Positions 21,915-23,325 of a stretch of DNA of 23,325 bases are shown piece by piece. The notes beneath the pieces are model-generated. The model did no database searches and was not told where the DNA came from. It saw only the letters and a list, made by a program, of their open reading frames with translations. Made by a program: the position numbers and the translations under genes. The stretch is from Candidatus Parcubacteria bacterium (GTDB lineage Bacteria; Patescibacteriota; Patescibacteriia; Patescibacteriales; UBA12075). Location of the stretch: the NCBI GenBank assembly GCA_023142215.1, contig JAGLJW010000018.1, forward strand, positions 1 through 23,325, in the 5' to 3' direction. Within the stretch, counting starts at the first letter, position 1. The number at the start of each line of letters is the position of its first letter.

Positions 21915-22997
21915 CTATTTCCCTAAAGTTCTCATTCCCATATATATAATACTAGGATTTTCAGGATTAATCAATAACCTCCAACCTGCCCTAAAACTAG
22001 AAAGTTTATTCATAGTCCAACTTTTTCCTCCATCACTTGATCTGTAAAAAGAGGTATTAGTTGTATAGTATATTTTATTTAAATCAATAGGATTAACTAC
22101 CATGTCATTTATTGTAGCCTTAGCCTCTGGTGGAATCAACTCAATTTTATCCCACGAATTAGCGTTATCTGTTGTTTTCAATAATCCATAATAGGTTGCT
22201 AAATACATAGTATTTGGATTACCTTTCACAAGAACCAAACTTTTTATAGTAGCATTTAATCCAAAATCCCGAAGAGTTTTCCCTAAATTTTCAAGCTTAG
22301 CCCAATCTCTTCCATGATTAATTGTTTTAAAAATTTCGTTATCCATAACAGCATATAAAGTTTTACTATTATTGGGATCCATTAACAATTTTCTTATTCT
22401 TAATTTACTATTATTATAAACTGAGAACCAAGTATCACCAGCGTTATTACTTTTAATAATACCTCGCTTGTTAATTGCAGCATATAGAATTTTGCTGTCA
22501 TAATAATCAACTACTAGATGTTCAATAATAGCAGCTGGATCATTATCATAATATATTTGCTTCCAAGTTCTTGAACAATCTGTGGTTTTAAAAATCTTAT
22601 TACCCAAAGTAGCATAAATTGTACATTTATTATTTGCATCAATTGCAACAGAACGAATAGTTGCACTTTTACCGAGACTTTTAACCACATGCCAATTTTC
22701 ACCAGCATCATAAGTATAATATAATCCACCACCAATGCTTCCAAAATAAATTGCATTGTTATCAGATGGATCCATTGCAATATCTGCAACATCTCTATCT
22801 GAAAAACCAATTGCTTTTCCAGCTGCTGTAGCAAATAATGATTTCTGCATCCATTTTTGACCACCATTAACAGTTTTAAAAACTCCTCCGTCAACTCCCG
22901 AGGTTTGAGTTTTTGGTTTAACATTAATACAAGCAGAAGTAGAAATTGAAACACCAAAAAGTAATAATATTAGAAATAATGATTTAAGTTTAAACAT
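21915..22997 (-). CDS. Exported seven-bladed Asp-box propeller protein (Ycf48/BNR-like), probable lipoprotein
   Basis: The N-terminus is a signal peptide ending TSAC at C23, a non-canonical lipobox, so membrane anchoring is likely but not certain. Seven Asp-box motifs follow, ending at W49, W102, W145, W190, W232, W282 and W327 (for example KTVNGGQKW, YTYDAGENW, RSSDGGKSW). Between them is a strand of the type IAMDPSDNNAIYFG. The first blade has only the Asp-box half, and the C-terminus supplies the matching half (LLINPENPSIIYMG), so the ring is closed Velcro fashion. This is the plan of Ycf48-like and sortilin-like propellers, which act as protein-binding platforms; no sialidase catalytic residues are evident. 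It lies 8 nt after the delta'-like gene. Function unknown; an assembly or binding role outside the membrane is inferred. Confidence 0.82.
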   Translation of the reverse strand: MFKLKSLFLILLLFGVSISTSACINVKPKTQTSGVDGGVFKTVNGGQKWMQKSLFATAAGKAIGFSDRDVADIAMDPSDNNAIYFGSIGGGLYYTYDAGENWHVVKSLGKSATIRSVAIDANNKCTIYATLGNKIFKTTDCSRTWKQIYYDNDPAAIIEHLVVDYYDSKILYAAINKRGIIKSNNAGDTWFSVYNNSKLRIRKLLMDPNNSKTLYAVMDNEIFKTINHGRDWAKLENLGKTLRDFGLNATIKSLVLVKGNPNTMYLATYYGLLKTTDNANSWDKIELIPPEAKATINDMVVNPIDLNKIYYTTNTSFYRSSDGGKSWTMNKLSSFRAGWRLLINPENPSIIYMGMRTLGK

Positions 22998-23005
22998 ATT
23001 TTTTA

Positions 23006-23325
23006 TTAAGTTGTTAATAATATTTCTTCAAGGATTAATTTAGAATTTACATTTCTTTCTAAATAACCCTCTGCATTTTTAATTTTTTTGAAAATATCCA
23101 AAATCTGATTATCGGAAAATTTTTGTTTTACCATTTCAAGTTCTTCTGAAAAGACATTATGTTGAACCAGCTCTTCATTGCCACTTTTTAACAATATGAT
23201 ATCGCGGGCTAAACCTTGCCAAATTTCCAATACTCTTTTTACAATTTTTACTGATTCGTTATTGGAACTTTTTTTATCAAATAAACTATCAATCAATAAA
23301 ACACTTTTATTTATATCATCATAAG
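23006..23325 (-). CDS. holB: C-terminal part of a DNA polymerase III delta'-type clamp-loader subunit (5' end outside the window)
   Basis: The frame is open to the right edge, with YDDINKSVLLIDSLFDKKSS upstream of the first possible internal start, so at least 106 residues are in the window and the true start is beyond it. The sequence WQGLARDIILLKSGNEELV followed by a helix and NAEGYLERNVNSKLILEEILL matches the C-terminal helical collar domain of HolB/delta' (pattern: W..L.RD.LL...G....., then A...L..N.N..L.LE.LL). The ATPase-like domain is not visible, so DnaX or another clamp-loader subunit is not fully excluded. It is followed after 8 nt by the propeller lipoprotein and is probably co-transcribed with it. 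Confidence 0.75.
   Translation of the reverse strand, partial: YDDINKSVLLIDSLFDKKSSNNESVKIVKRVLEIWQGLARDIILLKSGNEELVQHNVFSEELEMVKQKFSDNQILDIFKKIKNAEGYLERNVNSKLILEEILLTT

Noticed and set aside
22514..22957. Minus-strand frame of 147 codons inside the propeller lipoprotein gene
   Set aside because: It is a shifted frame of a well-supported gene; its Leu/Val/Gln-rich protein has no pattern of its own.
1..23325. Alternative genetic code with TGA read as Gly or Trp
   Set aside because: No gene needs an in-frame TGA read through, Trp is TGG, and the NicO gene ends plausibly at TGA.
1..23325. tRNA or rRNA genes
   Set aside because: No cloverleaf with a GGTTCGA-like arm and no rRNA-like conserved stretch was noticed; a covariance search would be needed to be sure.

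Overview
The window is very AT-rich and densely coded. It reads most easily as a chromosomal piece of an uncultured Patescibacteria (Candidate Phyla Radiation) bacterium. The reasons are a secretin-less type IV pilus locus of the kind found in that group, small versions of housekeeping proteins (MetK of 350 residues), and many surface proteins. Proteins read through with the standard bacterial code: stops are mostly TAA, with some TAG and one TGA. Almost no start codon has a Shine-Dalgarno motif in front of it. This placement is inference from content; no marker gene was compared.

Region 1 (1-9980, mostly + strand) is a type IV pilus locus. A short membrane-protein fragment is divergent at the left edge. 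Then come pilB and pilC, three prepilin-like proteins, and pilM, pilN, pilO with a small one-helix membrane protein. The first prepilin-like protein is remarkable: a normal class III signal and pilin helix carry a seven-repeat, W-rich beta-propeller flanked by two small beta-domains, which looks like a pilus-displayed adhesin. The third is a PilX/GspK-like, cysteine-rich protein without Glu5, a plausible tip partner. No pilT, pilD, pilQ or short major pilin is present. Two promoters with the same extended -10 (TGTTATAAT) stand before pilB and pilM.

Region 2 (10009-13778, - strand) is a five-gene surface-glycan cassette read from one good promoter: a family-2 polyprenyl-phosphate-type glycosyltransferase, a DUF2304 membrane protein, an unknown four-helix membrane protein and two family-4 glycosyltransferases. 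A MITE-like inverted repeat follows it.

Region 3 (14003-17012, - strand) holds a NicO-type metal transporter fused to a large extracytoplasmic part with calcium-loop repeats, and metK. The metK leader is a SAM-I riboswitch with a complete terminator/antiterminator platform. Its P2 arm appears to carry an extra hairpin where a kink-turn normally lies.

Region 4 (17097-19478, + strand) is one unusual ABC protein with a long charged helical N-terminus; its promoter lies inside what a naive TTG start would call coding.

Region 5 (19524-23325, - strand) is a housekeeping run: the C-terminus of a DNA polymerase III delta'-like protein, a seven-Asp-box propeller lipoprotein, frr, rseP and a hibernation factor. 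The rseP promoter has an 18-bp perfect palindrome lying in its spacer. A second MITE-like repeat sits between rseP and hpf.
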